Notes: a model not told the origin generated them from the letters alone. A stretch of 64,000 bases of DNA from an uncultured Acidobacteriota bacterium (GCA_937870635.1 CALMZP010000032.1:62001-126000), one strand, 5' to 3'; positions 32,031 to 41,548 are shown, counted from the first letter of the stretch. Numbers and translations are program-made.

Positions 32031-34784
32031 CTAGAAAATCCACCGCAGGCCGAGCTGGAACTCGCGCGGCGGAAGCGTCGCGTTGTACTGCCCGAAGCGG
32101 GGGTTGCGGTTGTAAGCGAGCGCCGGATTCGCCGCGGTCGGACCGCTGAGGAACTCGCCGCTCACGACCGACTGCACGTCATAGTTCGTACGATCGAGAG
32201 CATTGAAAACTTCCGCGATCGCCTGCAGCTGTCCGCCACCCACGGGGAACGACTTTGTCAGGCGGAACGACAGCGACTGGAACGACGGGCCATCCTCTTC
32301 GTTGCGGCCGACACCCATCGGACGGTCGGAGTTCTTCCCGTCTGCGTTGAAGTCGTATCCGAGGCGGTGCGTCCACGGCTGGCCCGAGCCGTACTCGTAA
32401 ATCGGAGCGGCGATGAATCCGAGAGGCAGGTGGAACACGCCGCTCAGGACCACGCGATAACGCTCGTCGCCGCGCGCGCGGCCGTACTCCCCTTCCATGT
32501 CGGCAGGATCGTTCGGATAGCCCGTCGGGAAATCAGGGCTGAAGTCGTCGCTGATGTTCTCCTTGTCGGCGAGGGTCACGGATGCGGTGACGAGGTCGCG
32601 CTGACGGATGTTGCCATTCAGGCTGAAAACGAGAGCCTTGTATTCGGAGCGGCCGTCGTTCGTGTACATGTTGACCTGATCCCATGCTGTGATCGGCCGG
32701 GTGCGCGTCGCGTTGCCGGTCCAGTTCACGTCCCGGATCGTGATCTCGTCTTCACCCTTCACGTACACCGCTTCGGTGTCGAGGAAGAGGCGCGACGCTC
32801 CGAGCTTCATCGTGTAGCCGAGTGAGGCCTGCGTCGACTGCGGAGTGACCAGGTCGGGAGCGAGCAAGGTGATCGACGGCTTCGCGAGGATGCCGGTCGT
32901 GGTCGGATTGTTCGGATCGAGCGCGAGCGCCGGAAGCCCGAGAAGCGCGCCGTTGATGCGGGTCAGGAGAAGTCTTCCACTCTCACCGTTCGCCTGCAGC
33001 TCAGTGAGCGCCGGCACGAGGAGGAAGCGGCCGGAGAAGAGGCCAGCCCCGCCGCGCACGACATTCGTTCCATCGCCGCGCAGGTCGTAGCTGAACGAGA
33101 AACGCGGCTGAATGTTGTTCGAGTCGCGGTCACGGCCGTCGGGAATGAGGGCGTGACGGAAGCCGCTGTTGTTGCCATTGGTGTCGAGGTCGTAGCGGAC
33201 GCCGAGGTTCAGGACGAGATTCGTGTTCGGGCGCCACGAGTCCTCGAGGAAGACGCCGTAGATGTCCGTGTCGCTCTCGACGTCGGCCGAACCGACTCCG
33301 TACGCATAGGCGAGCGGGAGGGCGCGGGTGTCCGTGACGTAGATGAACAGGCCGGTCTCGTAGGTATCGAGGCGGAAACGCTCGTCGATGTGCTGGAACG
33401 AGAGTCCCGCCTTGATGTCGTGAGTTCCGCGGCCGGCGCCGAGGTGATGGTGGAAGGTGTCGCGAAGCTCCCAGGTCGAGCCGTCGCCGAGGAGATCGCC
33501 AAGGATGTTGCCGCCGGTCTGGAGGGTGTTGCCGCTCGAGAACCATTCCGCGACGCCATTGCTGTTGGTGGGCTCGAAGAAGCGGCGCGTTCCGTACTGG
33601 ATGCGCGCGTCGTTCGAGGTCGCCGACGAGAGCGACCAGTTGTGCTCACCGGTCACGTTCCAGTTGCGGCGCTCGAGTTTCTGACCGTAGTCAGGCGCAG
33701 CGACCCCGCCGACACGGAAGTTCTCTTCGTCGTAATTCTCGTAGACCGCGCGAAGCCCGCCGGTCATCTGCGAATTGAACGTCGCGTCCACGCTGCCGAA
33801 GAGCAGGGTCTGGTCGAACGGACGCTCGACGTCGGCCGCCTGCGATGCGTACGCTCCCGAGGGGCGGAAGAGGGTGATGTTCTTCTCGTTGATCTGCTCG
33901 AGTGAAGCGAAGTAGAAGGCCCTGTCGCGTGTGATCGGGCCACCGAGAGTGAAACCGATCTGGCGGCGCGAGTAGTCGTCGTTCTTCTTGAGATCGAGCG
34001 CGCCCCGCGAGCGCAGCGCGCTGTCGCGGAAGAATCCGAAAACACTGCCGTTCATGTTGTTCGTGCCGGACTTCGTGACGATGGAGAGGGCGCCGCCCGC
34101 GGACCCGCCGATCTCCGTGTCGAATCGACTCGTGATGACGCGGAACTCGCGAACGGCATCCTGGCTGAATCGCGCGCGGGCCAGGCCATTGACCTGATCG
34201 GTCATGTCGACCCCGTTGACGAGGATCGTCGCCTGCGATGCGTTGCCGCCCGCACCGACGACGGGGCCGCCGTTGATGAATCGGAACGATCCGCGCTCGC
34301 GCTGCACGCCGGGCGCGATGAAGGCGAGGCGCTGAAAGTCGCGATCGGCGACCGGCAGCGACTCGATCTGCTCCGGAACAATGTTGGTGGAGGAATCGGT
34401 CTTGTGCACGTCGACGACCGGCGCGTCGCCGGTGACGGTGATCGCTTCGCTCGCCGAGGGCTGCATCACGACGCTCACCTTCGCGTTCGCGCCGATGCGG
34501 AGAACGACGTTCTGAGACCGGGCGGCGAACCCTTCGAGGGAGAAGGCCACCTGATACTCACCGGGTGCGAGGGAAGGGAACCGCGCCAGGCCGGCGGTAT
34601 CGGTGACGCCAACGGTCTGGAATCCGGTTTCAGGGCGGCTGACGCTGATGGTCACGCCGGGAAGCGAGCTCTGGGTCTGGTCGAGGGCGACGGCTTCGAT
34701 CGACCCCTTGTCGATCTGCGCACCCGCGGGGAGGGAAATAAAACAGAGGAGTAACAGGACGAGGGTCAGGAAGCGGCGGTTCAT
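32031..34784 (-). CDS. Oar-like TonB-dependent outer-membrane receptor
   Basis: The 917-aa protein has a signal peptide (residues 1-23, ending PAGAQ), an N-terminal carboxypeptidase-regulatory domain (about 28-112, VTDTAGLARFPSLAPGEYQV), a plug domain (about 115-260, VVDVHKTDSSTNIVPEQIES and LVNGVDMTDQVNG, then GGSAGGALSIVTKSGTN) and a beta barrel ending in FQLGLRWIF with the terminal aromatic. This is the Oar/SusC-independent type abundant in Acidobacteriota. As first gene of the operon it probably takes up the lipid-like or hydrophobic substrate of the downstream enzymes. Confidence 0.92.
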   Translation of the reverse strand: MNRRFLTLVLLLLCFISLPAGAQIDKGSIEAVALDQTQSSLPGVTISVSRPETGFQTVGVTDTAGLARFPSLAPGEYQVAFSLEGFAARSQNVVLRIGANAKVSVVMQPSASEAITVTGDAPVVDVHKTDSSTNIVPEQIESLPVADRDFQRLAFIAPGVQRERGSFRFINGGPVVGAGGNASQATILVNGVDMTDQVNGLARARFSQDAVREFRVITSRFDTEIGGSAGGALSIVTKSGTNNMNGSVFGFFRDSALRSRGALDLKKNDDYSRRQIGFTLGGPITRDRAFYFASLEQINEKNITLFRPSGAYASQAADVERPFDQTLLFGSVDATFNSQMTGGLRAVYENYDEENFRVGGVAAPDYGQKLERRNWNVTGEHNWSLSSATSNDARIQYGTRRFFEPTNSNGVAEWFSSGNTLQTGGNILGDLLGDGSTWELRDTFHHHLGAGRGTHDIKAGLSFQHIDERFRLDTYETGLFIYVTDTRALPLAYAYGVGSADVESDTDIYGVFLEDSWRPNTNLVLNLGVRYDLDTNGNNSGFRHALIPDGRDRDSNNIQPRFSFSYDLRGDGTNVVRGGAGLFSGRFLLVPALTELQANGESGRLLLTRINGALLGLPALALDPNNPTTTGILAKPSITLLAPDLVTPQSTQASLGYTMKLGASRLFLDTEAVYVKGEDEITIRDVNWTGNATRTRPITAWDQVNMYTNDGRSEYKALVFSLNGNIRQRDLVTASVTLADKENISDDFSPDFPTGYPNDPADMEGEYGRARGDERYRVVLSGVFHLPLGFIAAPIYEYGSGQPWTHRLGYDFNADGKNSDRPMGVGRNEEDGPSFQSLSFRLTKSFPVGGGQLQAIAEVFNALDRTNYDVQSVVSGEFLSGPTAANPALAYNRNPRFGQYNATLPPREFQLGLRWIF

Positions 34785-34803
34785 CGATCCTCCGAAATAC
34801 CGG

Positions 34804-34815
34804 CCGACCGGTCGG
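34804..34815. promoter_or_regulatory. Candidate TetR operator upstream of the TonB-receptor operon
   Basis: ccgaccggtcgg is a perfect 12-bp palindrome 20 bp upstream of the receptor start and fits the short GC-rich palindromes bound by many TetR-family dimers. The TetR gene is in the same operon. No binding data. Confidence 0.5.
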
Positions 34816-34882
34816 TTTGTAATTTGGGCGATTGTATGGCCGGGACGGCGGGGGATGCAACAGCTGGGTGCGCTTGGTGCTT

Positions 34883-35085
34883 GGGCGGGCGATCCCGTCC
34901 GCGCGACCGCGTGGAGCGGCGGGCGACCTCGCCCGCCGGGTCAGTGGCCGCGGGCGAGGTCGCCCGCGCTCTCCCACCATCCGTCGCGAGTCCGCCCGTC
35001 CGTGTGATCGCGGGCGGGATCGCCCGCGGCTTCACCGTGGGTCCCGGCACTCAGCACCCAGCCCCAAGCACTCAGCACCGGAACG
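34883..35085. repeat. Cluster of gcgggcga/tcgcccgc palindromes and agcactc heptamer words
   Basis: Palindromes at 34916-34937, 34949-34968 and 35009-35028 share the plan gcgggcg-N-cgcccgc, with a partial copy near 34883. They are followed at 35046-35085 by 7-bp words (cactcagcacccagcc, caagcactcagcacc). This occupies most of the 336-bp gap between the receptor and permease genes. Confidence 0.75.
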
Positions 35086-35120
35086 ACGGCACATCCCTTG
35101 CGCAGTAGCCGAGGTCAGCC

Positions 35121-36197
35121 ATGAACGATGCCGACCAGATCCGGGTGTTTGCGAAGAAAGTCGCGATCGTCCTGCTGCTCGTCTTTCTCTGGTTCATCCG
35201 CGACATCGCCGTCCTTCTCATCGTCTCCGGCGTGCTCGCGGCGGGGATCGCGCCGGTCGTCGAGCGGACGCGCGCGCTCATCCGGCTCTGGTTTCGCCGC
35301 CGTATCGCGCGGAGCTCGGCAGTGCTCCTCGTGTACCTCCCTTTCTTCATCCTGGCCGCGCTCACGATCTTCTTCGGTCTTCCGTATCTCTGGGAAGAAT
35401 CGCGGAAGCTGATGGTCGAACTGCCCCGCCTGCTGGACGAGAGGATCTTCATCCCACTGGAGAAATACATTTCGATGGACGGCATCAGGGCGATGCTGCC
35501 CGGTGGCGAGCCGGCGCCCGGTGGCGCGGAGCCTGTCATCACATACGTGACCGCCGCGGCGACCTTCGTCGCCTCGAGCATCGCAGTGCTCTTCATCGTT
35601 TTCTACATGCTGATCGATGCGGAGCGGATCAAGAACCTGATCCTTCTGGCGTTTCCGTCGGGGGATCGCTCTTCGAGGAAGGCGCTGCTTCGACGCGCCG
35701 GCCGGCGCATGAGCGCGTGGTTATCCGCGCAGCTGATCCTCGCCGGCGTCATCGGCGCCGCGACGTTCATCGCGCTTGCCGCGCTGCGCATCCCGTACGC
35801 GCTTCCACTCGCATTGATCGCTGCGGTCGGAGAGATGATTCCCGTGGTCGGCCCGATCGTCGGCGCCATTCCCGCTCTTGCCGTGGCGCTCCTTCAATCA
35901 CCGTGGCAGTTCTGGACGATGCTCGTGGTCGCGGTGGTAATCCAGCAGATCGAGAATCTCGTGCTCGTCCCCCGCCTCATGGGCGACAAACTCCACGTCT
36001 CCCCCCTCGGCATCTTCCTGGCGTTCATGGTCGGCGCTTCGCTGCTCGGCATCATCGGGGCGGTGCTCGCGGCGCCGCTGGCGGCGGTCGTCCAGGTGGT
36101 CTTCGAGGAGCTCTACGTCACGCCGCGAGAGCGCCGGCAGGACACCTCCCGCGCCGGCGCGCTGGTGACCAGCGAGACGCGAGAGAACGAGGACTGA
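35121..36197 (+). CDS. AI-2E family permease (PF01594)
   Basis: The 358-aa integral membrane protein has about eight hydrophobic segments arranged as in the AI-2E transporter family: two N-terminal helices (VAIVLLLVFLWFIRDIAVLL), a long soluble loop, and the conserved late block PVVGPIVGAIPALAVALLQ followed by IENLVLVPRLMGDKLHVSPL. Despite the name, few members move autoinducer-2; some act as sodium-linked antiporters. It stands alone, opposite to the receptor operon. The start follows ccgaggtcagcc. Confidence 0.88.
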   Translation: MNDADQIRVFAKKVAIVLLLVFLWFIRDIAVLLIVSGVLAAGIAPVVERTRALIRLWFRRRIARSSAVLLVYLPFFILAALTIFFGLPYLWEESRKLMVELPRLLDERIFIPLEKYISMDGIRAMLPGGEPAPGGAEPVITYVTAAATFVASSIAVLFIVFYMLIDAERIKNLILLAFPSGDRSSRKALLRRAGRRMSAWLSAQLILAGVIGAATFIALAALRIPYALPLALIAAVGEMIPVVGPIVGAIPALAVALLQSPWQFWTMLVVAVVIQQIENLVLVPRLMGDKLHVSPLGIFLAFMVGASLLGIIGAVLAAPLAAVVQVVFEELYVTPRERRQDTSRAGALVTSETRENED

Positions 36198-36380
36198 GCC
36201 TGGACGTTTCACCACGGCCGCGTCCGTCACAGGGCTGAATCATTTTGCTTGTACTTCAAATGGAGTAGGACTACTTTATTAAGGCCCTGTAACAAGCTGT
36301 TCACCGGTTTCCGTGTAGAGGCGGCCGCCTGTCCAGACGGCCACATCATTAACCTTCTGACGATGTCGGAGATCCTATCT

Positions 36381-37259
36381 ATGTCGTTTTCGCACGTTTG
36401 GCGCCGGTCCCTCGTGGTTGCGGTCGTTCTCGTTGTCTGTGCGGTTCCGATGTACGCGAATCACGCGTGGGGCAGTTATCACTGGGCCCGTACAGCCAAC
36501 CCGTTCACGTTGAAGGTCAACGACAATCTCACGGCGATCTGGGAGCCGTATCTGTCCGAAGCTCAGTCCGACTGGAACCGGTCGACGGTGCTCGATCTGG
36601 ATGTCCGCTGGCAGAACCCGCTGTCGAGCGTCCGTAAGTGCGCCTCCGTCACCGGACAGATCGAAGTGTGCAACGCCAAGTACGGCCAGAATGGCTGGCT
36701 GGGCATTGCCGGCATCTCGGTTAGCGGCAGCCACATCACGAAGGGTTACACGAAATTGAACGATACGTACTTCGAGATGGCGCAGTACAACACCCCGGCG
36801 TGGCGCCGGATGGTGACCTGCCAGGAAATCGGGCACGACTTCGGTCTCGCCCATCAGGACGAAACCTTCGACAACGTCAACCTCGGCTCCTGTATGGATT
36901 ACACGAACGATCCCGATGGCGGAGCCGGGGGCGCGTCGAGCAACGATCCGTCCAACGAGCATCCGAACCAGCACGATTACGACCAGATCCAGACGATCTA
37001 TTCGCACACCGACAGCACGACGACCATCGCGGCCGTGATCGACTCGATGGCGAAAGCGGCCAGCCGCCCGCCGACGATGGTCGAAATCCTCGACGCAACC
37101 GATGACGACTGGGGAACCGCGGTCGGCTACGACGGCCACGGCCGCCCGAACCGCTTTGCCCGCCCGACCGGCATGAACGCGGACGGCGAGCTCGAATTCG
37201 ACCTCACTCATGTCACATGGGCGATCGATGCCCCGGGCAACCGCGGCGATCACCACTAG
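36381..37259 (+). CDS. Exported metzincin-like zinc protease with QExxHxxGxxH motif
   Basis: The 292-aa protein has a signal peptide (about residues 1-26, ending PMYANH) and a catalytic-type segment CQEIGHDFGLAHQDE: Gln148 replaces the first His of HExxHxxGxxH, while His152 and His158 are kept, and a Met-turn follows as CMDYTND (Met172). Several bacterial families share the Gln variant, so it may be a real subfamily rather than a mutation. Two cysteines (87, 97) could form a disulfide. ggag lies 10-13 bp before ATG 36381; ATG 36363 is an alternative. A strong terminator follows. Confidence 0.75.
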   Translation: MSFSHVWRRSLVVAVVLVVCAVPMYANHAWGSYHWARTANPFTLKVNDNLTAIWEPYLSEAQSDWNRSTVLDLDVRWQNPLSSVRKCASVTGQIEVCNAKYGQNGWLGIAGISVSGSHITKGYTKLNDTYFEMAQYNTPAWRRMVTCQEIGHDFGLAHQDETFDNVNLGSCMDYTNDPDGGAGGASSNDPSNEHPNQHDYDQIQTIYSHTDSTTTIAAVIDSMAKAASRPPTMVEILDATDDDWGTAVGYDGHGRPNRFARPTGMNADGELEFDLTHVTWAIDAPGNRGDHH

Positions 37260-37279
37260 TTTCCACGCGACGCAAAACG

Positions 37280-37311
37280 AAAAGCCCCGCGGAAACGCGG
37301 GGCTTTTTTTT
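37280..37311 (+). terminator. Rho-independent terminator
   Basis: Stem gccccgc/gcggggc (37284-37290 and 37297-37303), loop ggaaac, preceded by four A and followed by eight T (37304-37311). It ends the protease gene 24 bp after its stop and would also work in the reverse direction because of the A-tract. Confidence 0.92.
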
Positions 37312-37337
37312 GGAGCGCGCCGACCTCGGGCGCGATG

Positions 37338-37357
37338 CGCGGGCGGGGTCGCCCGCG
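37338..37357. repeat. gcgggcg/cgcccgc palindrome, solo copy
   Basis: cgcgggcggggtcgcccgcg, same plan as the copies at 34916-35028 and 63661-63680. Confidence 0.8.
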
Positions 37358-37379
37358 TTCCACTGCAGCTAACAGGCCC

Positions 37380-37533
37380 GGCGTGTGCATCAGGCGCTGA
37401 TCCCGCGCCCGTCATCGTATGCCCCTCGTGCGCATCAGCCGATCCCGTCGTGCCGGGCATCTCGTGACCGCCATGCTCGTGGCCACCACCGATCTCGACA
37501 CCTTTGGCCAGCGCCGCGGGCAGCAGCGCACCA
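37380..37533 (-). pseudogene. His/Met-rich reading frame without a start, possible metal-binding remnant
   Basis: On the minus strand an open stretch reads ALLPAALAKGVEIGGGHEHG and continues GHEMPG...DAHEGHTMTGA. It has no start codon in frame; an ATG at about 37537 is one frame off. His- and Met-rich strings next to a copper ATPase cluster suggest a broken copper-handling gene. The evidence is composition and position only. Confidence 0.3.
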
Positions 37534-37562
37534 GCGTGTCCTCATCCTCAATTCCTCAGGGT

Positions 37563-38807
37563 TCAAATCCGCCGTCGGGCGACATGAATCTTCTTCCCGG
37601 ACGGCGTTTGCTCCGTCCAGGCGAAGAAGACGTCGGGGCCGGAACGGGCAGTCCGTGCAAATCCCGCCCCGCGGGCCGTGGTGGTGTCGGCGATCCTGCT
37701 CGAGGGCTCGACGCCGCCGGGTGAGACGCGGCGCGCGCGCAACTCTGCGCCGCCAGCTGTCTGTTCGAGCCACGTGACGAGAGCCTTCGCTCCGTCCAGC
37801 ATCAGCACATCGACGCGCCCGGCGGGCTTGCCATCATCGACGACGACCGGGGTTCCTAGTGTCGCTCCGCCATCATCCGAGAAGGCCACATACACACGCG
37901 GCTGCTGATTTGCCTCGGTGAACCAGGCAATGGCCAGACGATCTCCGGCTGCGTCGATCTGCGGTCCGTTCACCGGGCAACCGGCGATCTTCCAGCCGTC
38001 GTCGCGTACGGGCGACGGCTGCGTCCATCCGGTACCGGTGTAGCGAACATAGGAGATGTCGCGGATCTCTGCCAGCGATCGATCGCGATAGACGATGACC
38101 GGACCCGCAGAAGTAGTGGCCATGCCAGTCGCGCAGCATTCGCATGTGCGGGGATCGATCTCGAAGTCGGTGGACAACGTTCCCTTCACATCGACAGTCG
38201 CGTAGCGAAGAGTCATGTCGCCGGCATCGTGCCCTTCCTCGTGATCCCCGCCGCCCGCCATCTTCCGGCCATCGAGCCACGTTGCGGCCACACCACCGCC
38301 GCGCAAGGGAGCAAGGCTGACGAATCCATGTTCGCTCTGTGTGCCGTCACGATTGAGAAGGAACGGTGTGCCCCAGGTCGCGCCGCCGTCGGTCGACGTT
38401 GCCATCTTCACGTCGTACGCATAGGTGCCCTTGCCGCTTTTCTGCAGCCAGTGCGCGAACAGCGTCCCCTTCTCATCCTCGACGATCGAAGGGAAGTCTG
38501 CCCAGTTCACGAAAAGGTCGGCGCGTTGAACGATCGTCTTCGGCTTGGACCATCCGCCGTCGCGATATCTGGCGAAGCGGAGCGCGAAGTCCTTCCCTCC
38601 CGGAACCGGTTCGAGCCAGCTCAGTAGGACGCCGTCGCGCGCGGCAGACAGAAACGGCTCCGCCGCATCCGCCCCCGCCGGAGAAGCGATCTCCTCGACG
38701 TCCGGACCGGTCCGCGCCGCCGCGGCCGTCGGCGCGGGAGGTGTCGGTGCTTCGGCGGAGCAGCCAGTTACGAGAGTCACTAACAGGATCGCGGCAATCT
38801 TCATCAT
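37563..38807 (-). CDS. Sialidase-like beta-propeller lipoprotein
   Basis: The 414-aa protein has a lipoprotein signal (LLVTLVTGCSA, lipid-modified Cys16) and then repeated propeller blades with BNR-like Asp boxes (ATSTDGGATWGTPF and AFSDDGGATLGTPV). A CxCC cluster (DPRTCECCATG) and an HEEGH segment in the middle could bind metal. Exo-alpha-sialidase annotation is common for such proteins but catalytic residues are not evident; a binding or scaffold role outside the membrane is equally likely. It lies downstream of the copper ATPase on the same strand, separated by a heptamer palindrome. Confidence 0.75.
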   Translation of the reverse strand: MMKIAAILLVTLVTGCSAEAPTPPAPTAAAARTGPDVEEIASPAGADAAEPFLSAARDGVLLSWLEPVPGGKDFALRFARYRDGGWSKPKTIVQRADLFVNWADFPSIVEDEKGTLFAHWLQKSGKGTYAYDVKMATSTDGGATWGTPFLLNRDGTQSEHGFVSLAPLRGGGVAATWLDGRKMAGGGDHEEGHDAGDMTLRYATVDVKGTLSTDFEIDPRTCECCATGMATTSAGPVIVYRDRSLAEIRDISYVRYTGTGWTQPSPVRDDGWKIAGCPVNGPQIDAAGDRLAIAWFTEANQQPRVYVAFSDDGGATLGTPVVVDDGKPAGRVDVLMLDGAKALVTWLEQTAGGAELRARRVSPGGVEPSSRIADTTTARGAGFARTARSGPDVFFAWTEQTPSGKKIHVARRRI

Positions 38808-38824
38808 CTGTTTTCTAACACGAT

Positions 38825-38908
38825 TTGGACCCTGGACCTTGGACCTTGGACCTTGGGACTGCGTGTTCTGCGCTTTTCAAGGTCCAGGGTCCAGGGTCCA
38901 GGGTTCAG
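38825..38908. repeat. Heptamer-word palindrome (ggaccct / ggacctt family)
   Basis: Left arm 38825-38854 (ggaccct, ggacctt, ggacctt) and right arm 38879-38908 (aggtcca, gggtcca, gggtcca) form a 30-bp stem. The right arm includes the TGA stop of the ATPase gene (38905-38907). Confidence 0.85.
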
Positions 38909-41343
38909 ATTTTCACCGTCCTCAGGCGGAGGGCGTTAGCGATGACGGATACGGAGCTGAAGCTCATCGCGGCGGCGGCGATCATCGGGCTGAGCAGCAT
39001 GCCGAAGACCGGATAGAGAATGCCCGCGGCGACCGGAACGCCGATGACGTTGTAGATGAACGCAAAGAAGAGATTCTGGCGGATGTTTCTCATCGTGGCG
39101 TTGCTGAGGCGTCGCGCGCGCACGATTCCGCGCAGGTCTCCTTTGACGAGGGTTACCCCGGCGCTCTCCATCGCCACGTCCGTTCCGGTTCCCATCGCGA
39201 TCCCGACCTGAGCCTGTGCCAGCGCCGGCGCGTCGTTGATGCCGTCGCCCGCCATCGCCACGATGTGACCTTGCGATTGCAGCCTCTTCACGACATCGGC
39301 TTTCTGATCGGGCAGGACGTCGGCGACGACCTCGTCGATGCCGAGCTTCGCCGCCACGGCCTTCGCCGTGGTGATGCTGTCGCCGGTGAGCATCACGATG
39401 CGCACGCCGGCTTCATGCAGTCCGGCGATCGCATCCTTCGAGGTCTCCTTGATCGGATCGGACACGCCGACGAGTCCTGCGGGCTTGCCATCGATGACGA
39501 CGAACATCACCGACTGCCCGTCTCCGCGGAGGCGTTCGGCGAGATCGGCGAGCTCGCGCGAATCGACGTCAAGGTCCGTGAGCAATGCCTGATTTCCGAC
39601 GGCGACGACGTGGCCATCCACGTTCCCCTGCACACCTTTGCCGGTGACCGACTGGAATTCCGTCGCGGCCTGCACGGCGATCCCGCGGTTCTCCGCACCG
39701 GCGATGATCGCCGCGGCGAGAGGGTGTTCGCTCGCACGTTCCACCCCGGCCGCGAGGCGAAGCATTTCCTTCTCATCGAATCCGGCCGCAGCGATGACCG
39801 TCGTCAGCTGCGGCCTGCCGACGGTCAGAGTCCCCGTCTTGTCGACCACCAGCGTGTCGACGGTGCGCAGAACCTCGATCGATTCGGCGTTGCGGAACAG
39901 CACTCCCGCGGTCGCGCCCTTCCCCGCCGCGACCATGACCGACATCGGGGTGGCCAGTCCAAGGGCGCAGGGGCAGGCGATGATGAGGACAGCAACGGCG
40001 TTGACGATGGCGTACACGAGCCGCGGCTCGGGACCGAGATAAGACCATACCCCGAACGTGATCGCCGAAACCGCGATCACCGTCGGCACGAACCAGGCCG
40101 ATACCACGTCGGCGAGCCTCTGAATCGGGGCGCGGCTGCGTTGAGCCTGCGCGACCATGTTCACGATCTGGGAGAGGAGCGTGTCCGCCCCGACGCGTTC
40201 GGCCTTCATGAGAACCGACCCCGTGGTGTTGACGGTCGCGCCGATGAGTCTCGCACCGGCCGACTTCTCCACCGGGAGCGGCTCGCCCGTCACCATCGAT
40301 TCGTCGACGTTCGTCGTCCCCTCGAGGACCACGCCGTCCACAGGGACCTTCTCTCCGGGACGCACGCGCAACGTGTCGCCGGGCCGCACTTCTTCGAGCG
40401 GAACGTCGCGCTCGACCCCGTCCTCCACGCGGCGCGCGGTCTTCGGGGCGAGGCCGAGGAGCGCGCGGATTGCGGCGCCGGTGCGGCTGCGGGCGCGAAG
40501 CTCCATCACCTGTCCGAGAAGGACGAGGGTCACGATCGCGGCCGCTGCTTCGAAGTAGACCCCGACGTGTCCCATGTCATCCTTGAACGAGGCGGGGAAC
40601 ACGCGCGGGAACAGCGTCGCAAAAAGGCTGTAGACGTACGCCACGGCGACACCGAGTCCGATCAGCGTGAACATGTTGAGGTGTCTGTTCACCACGGACG
40701 CCCATGCACGTTGAAAGAACGGCCAGCCACCCCACAGCACGACCGGCGTCGCCAGGGCCAGCTCGAACCACGGCGCGTACATCGTCAGTGTGTGACCGAA
40801 CATGTCGTGCGCGCCCGGCATGTGCCGCGCCATCGCAAAGATCACGAGTGGCACGGTGAGAACGGTGCTGACCCAGAAGCGCCGGGCCATGTCCTCGAGC
40901 TCGGGATTCTTCTCCTCGATCATCACGCTGCGCGGCTCGAGCACCATCCCGCAGATCGGGCAGCTGCCCGGCGCGTCCCGCACGATCTCCGGATGCATCG
41001 GGCACGTCCACTCGGTCCTCGTCGCCAGCGCAGTGACCATCTCCGGCTCGAGGGCCATGCCGCACTTCGGGCAGGCGCCCGGACCCTTCTGGCGAACCTC
41101 GGGATCCATCGGGCAGGTGTAGATCGCATTCTCGGCGCCGGCGGGGACCGGCTCCGGCTTCGACGCGGCCGCCTCGCCGATGTATGCCGACGGATCGGCG
41201 TTGAACTTCTTCTTGCACGCGATCGAGCAGAAGTAATAGACCTTGCCTCCAACGCGCGATGAGCCGGCGGCGTTTTCCGGATCGACCGTCATGCCGCAGA
41301 CCGGATCGATGACGGCCGCGGCAGGTTCGTGCTGATGGTTCAT
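38905..41343 (-). CDS. Copper-translocating P1B-type ATPase with YHS and two heavy-metal binding domains
   Basis: The 812-aa pump starts with a YHS domain ([17 protein letters not shown] and [12 protein letters not shown]), then two HMBD modules ([20 protein letters not shown] and [20 protein letters not shown]), about eight membrane helices with the metal site Cys457-Pro-Cys459, phosphorylation site DKTGTLT (Asp501), the SEHPLAAAI His-Pro motif, and [16 protein letters not shown] with these N-terminal modules indicates Cu(I)/Ag(I) export. The start at 41343 follows gaggggga. A broken stand-alone YHS gene lies 17 bp upstream. Control by a CueR- or CsoR-type regulator is not visible. Confidence 0.93.
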   Translation of the reverse strand: MNHQHEPAAAVIDPVCGMTVDPENAAGSSRVGGKVYYFCSIACKKKFNADPSAYIGEAAASKPEPVPAGAENAIYTCPMDPEVRQKGPGACPKCGMALEPEMVTALATRTEWTCPMHPEIVRDAPGSCPICGMVLEPRSVMIEEKNPELEDMARRFWVSTVLTVPLVIFAMARHMPGAHDMFGHTLTMYAPWFELALATPVVLWGGWPFFQRAWASVVNRHLNMFTLIGLGVAVAYVYSLFATLFPRVFPASFKDDMGHVGVYFEAAAAIVTLVLLGQVMELRARSRTGAAIRALLGLAPKTARRVEDGVERDVPLEEVRPGDTLRVRPGEKVPVDGVVLEGTTNVDESMVTGEPLPVEKSAGARLIGATVNTTGSVLMKAERVGADTLLSQIVNMVAQAQRSRAPIQRLADVVSAWFVPTVIAVSAITFGVWSYLGPEPRLVYAIVNAVAVLIIACPCALGLATPMSVMVAAGKGATAGVLFRNAESIEVLRTVDTLVVDKTGTLTVGRPQLTTVIAAAGFDEKEMLRLAAGVERASEHPLAAAIIAGAENRGIAVQAATEFQSVTGKGVQGNVDGHVVAVGNQALLTDLDVDSRELADLAERLRGDGQSVMFVVIDGKPAGLVGVSDPIKETSKDAIAGLHEAGVRIVMLTGDSITTAKAVAAKLGIDEVVADVLPDQKADVVKRLQSQGHIVAMAGDGINDAPALAQAQVGIAMGTGTDVAMESAGVTLVKGDLRGIVRARRLSNATMRNIRQNLFFAFIYNVIGVPVAAGILYPVFGMLLSPMIAAAAMSFSSVSVIANALRLRTVKI

Positions 41344-41360
41344 GGATTCCCCCTCAACTA

Positions 41361-41548
41361 TCACTTGCAGCGCGAGCAGCAGCTGGCCGCGGGAGCGTCC
41401 GTTCCCTCGCGGCCAGCGTAAGCCGCCGGAGCGGAATCGAACTTCGCCTCGCAGCCTCGCGAGCAGAAGACTGTCCCGCAAACTGCGAGGAGCCTACCGC
41501 CTTCTCAGAGTCGGTGCTCATTCCACACACAGGGTCAATGACTTTCAT
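41361..41548 (-). pseudogene. YHS-domain protein gene with one-base frameshift
   Basis: From ATG 41548 the product reads [20 protein letters not shown], a YHS domain like the one in the ATPase. After FAGQ the frame changes; one frame away it continues as [19 protein letters not shown] and ends SCCSRCK at 41361. Inserting one base near 41472 restores a complete 63-residue metal-binding protein with Cys pairs. The start codon also directly abuts a 117-bp inverted-repeat element, leaving no ribosome-binding site, so expression is doubtful. Confidence 0.7.

Noticed and set aside
37435-37773. Minus-strand 112-codon frame before the sialidase-like gene end
   Set aside because: Overlaps the 3' end of the lipoprotein gene in another frame, very arginine-rich; only the His-rich stretch in a different frame is kept as a low-confidence remnant.
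38545-41262. Long plus-strand open frame (905 codons) over the copper ATPase
   Set aside because: It is antisense to a P-type ATPase with every catalytic motif; long mirror frames are common in high-GC coding DNA and its product has no recognisable domain.
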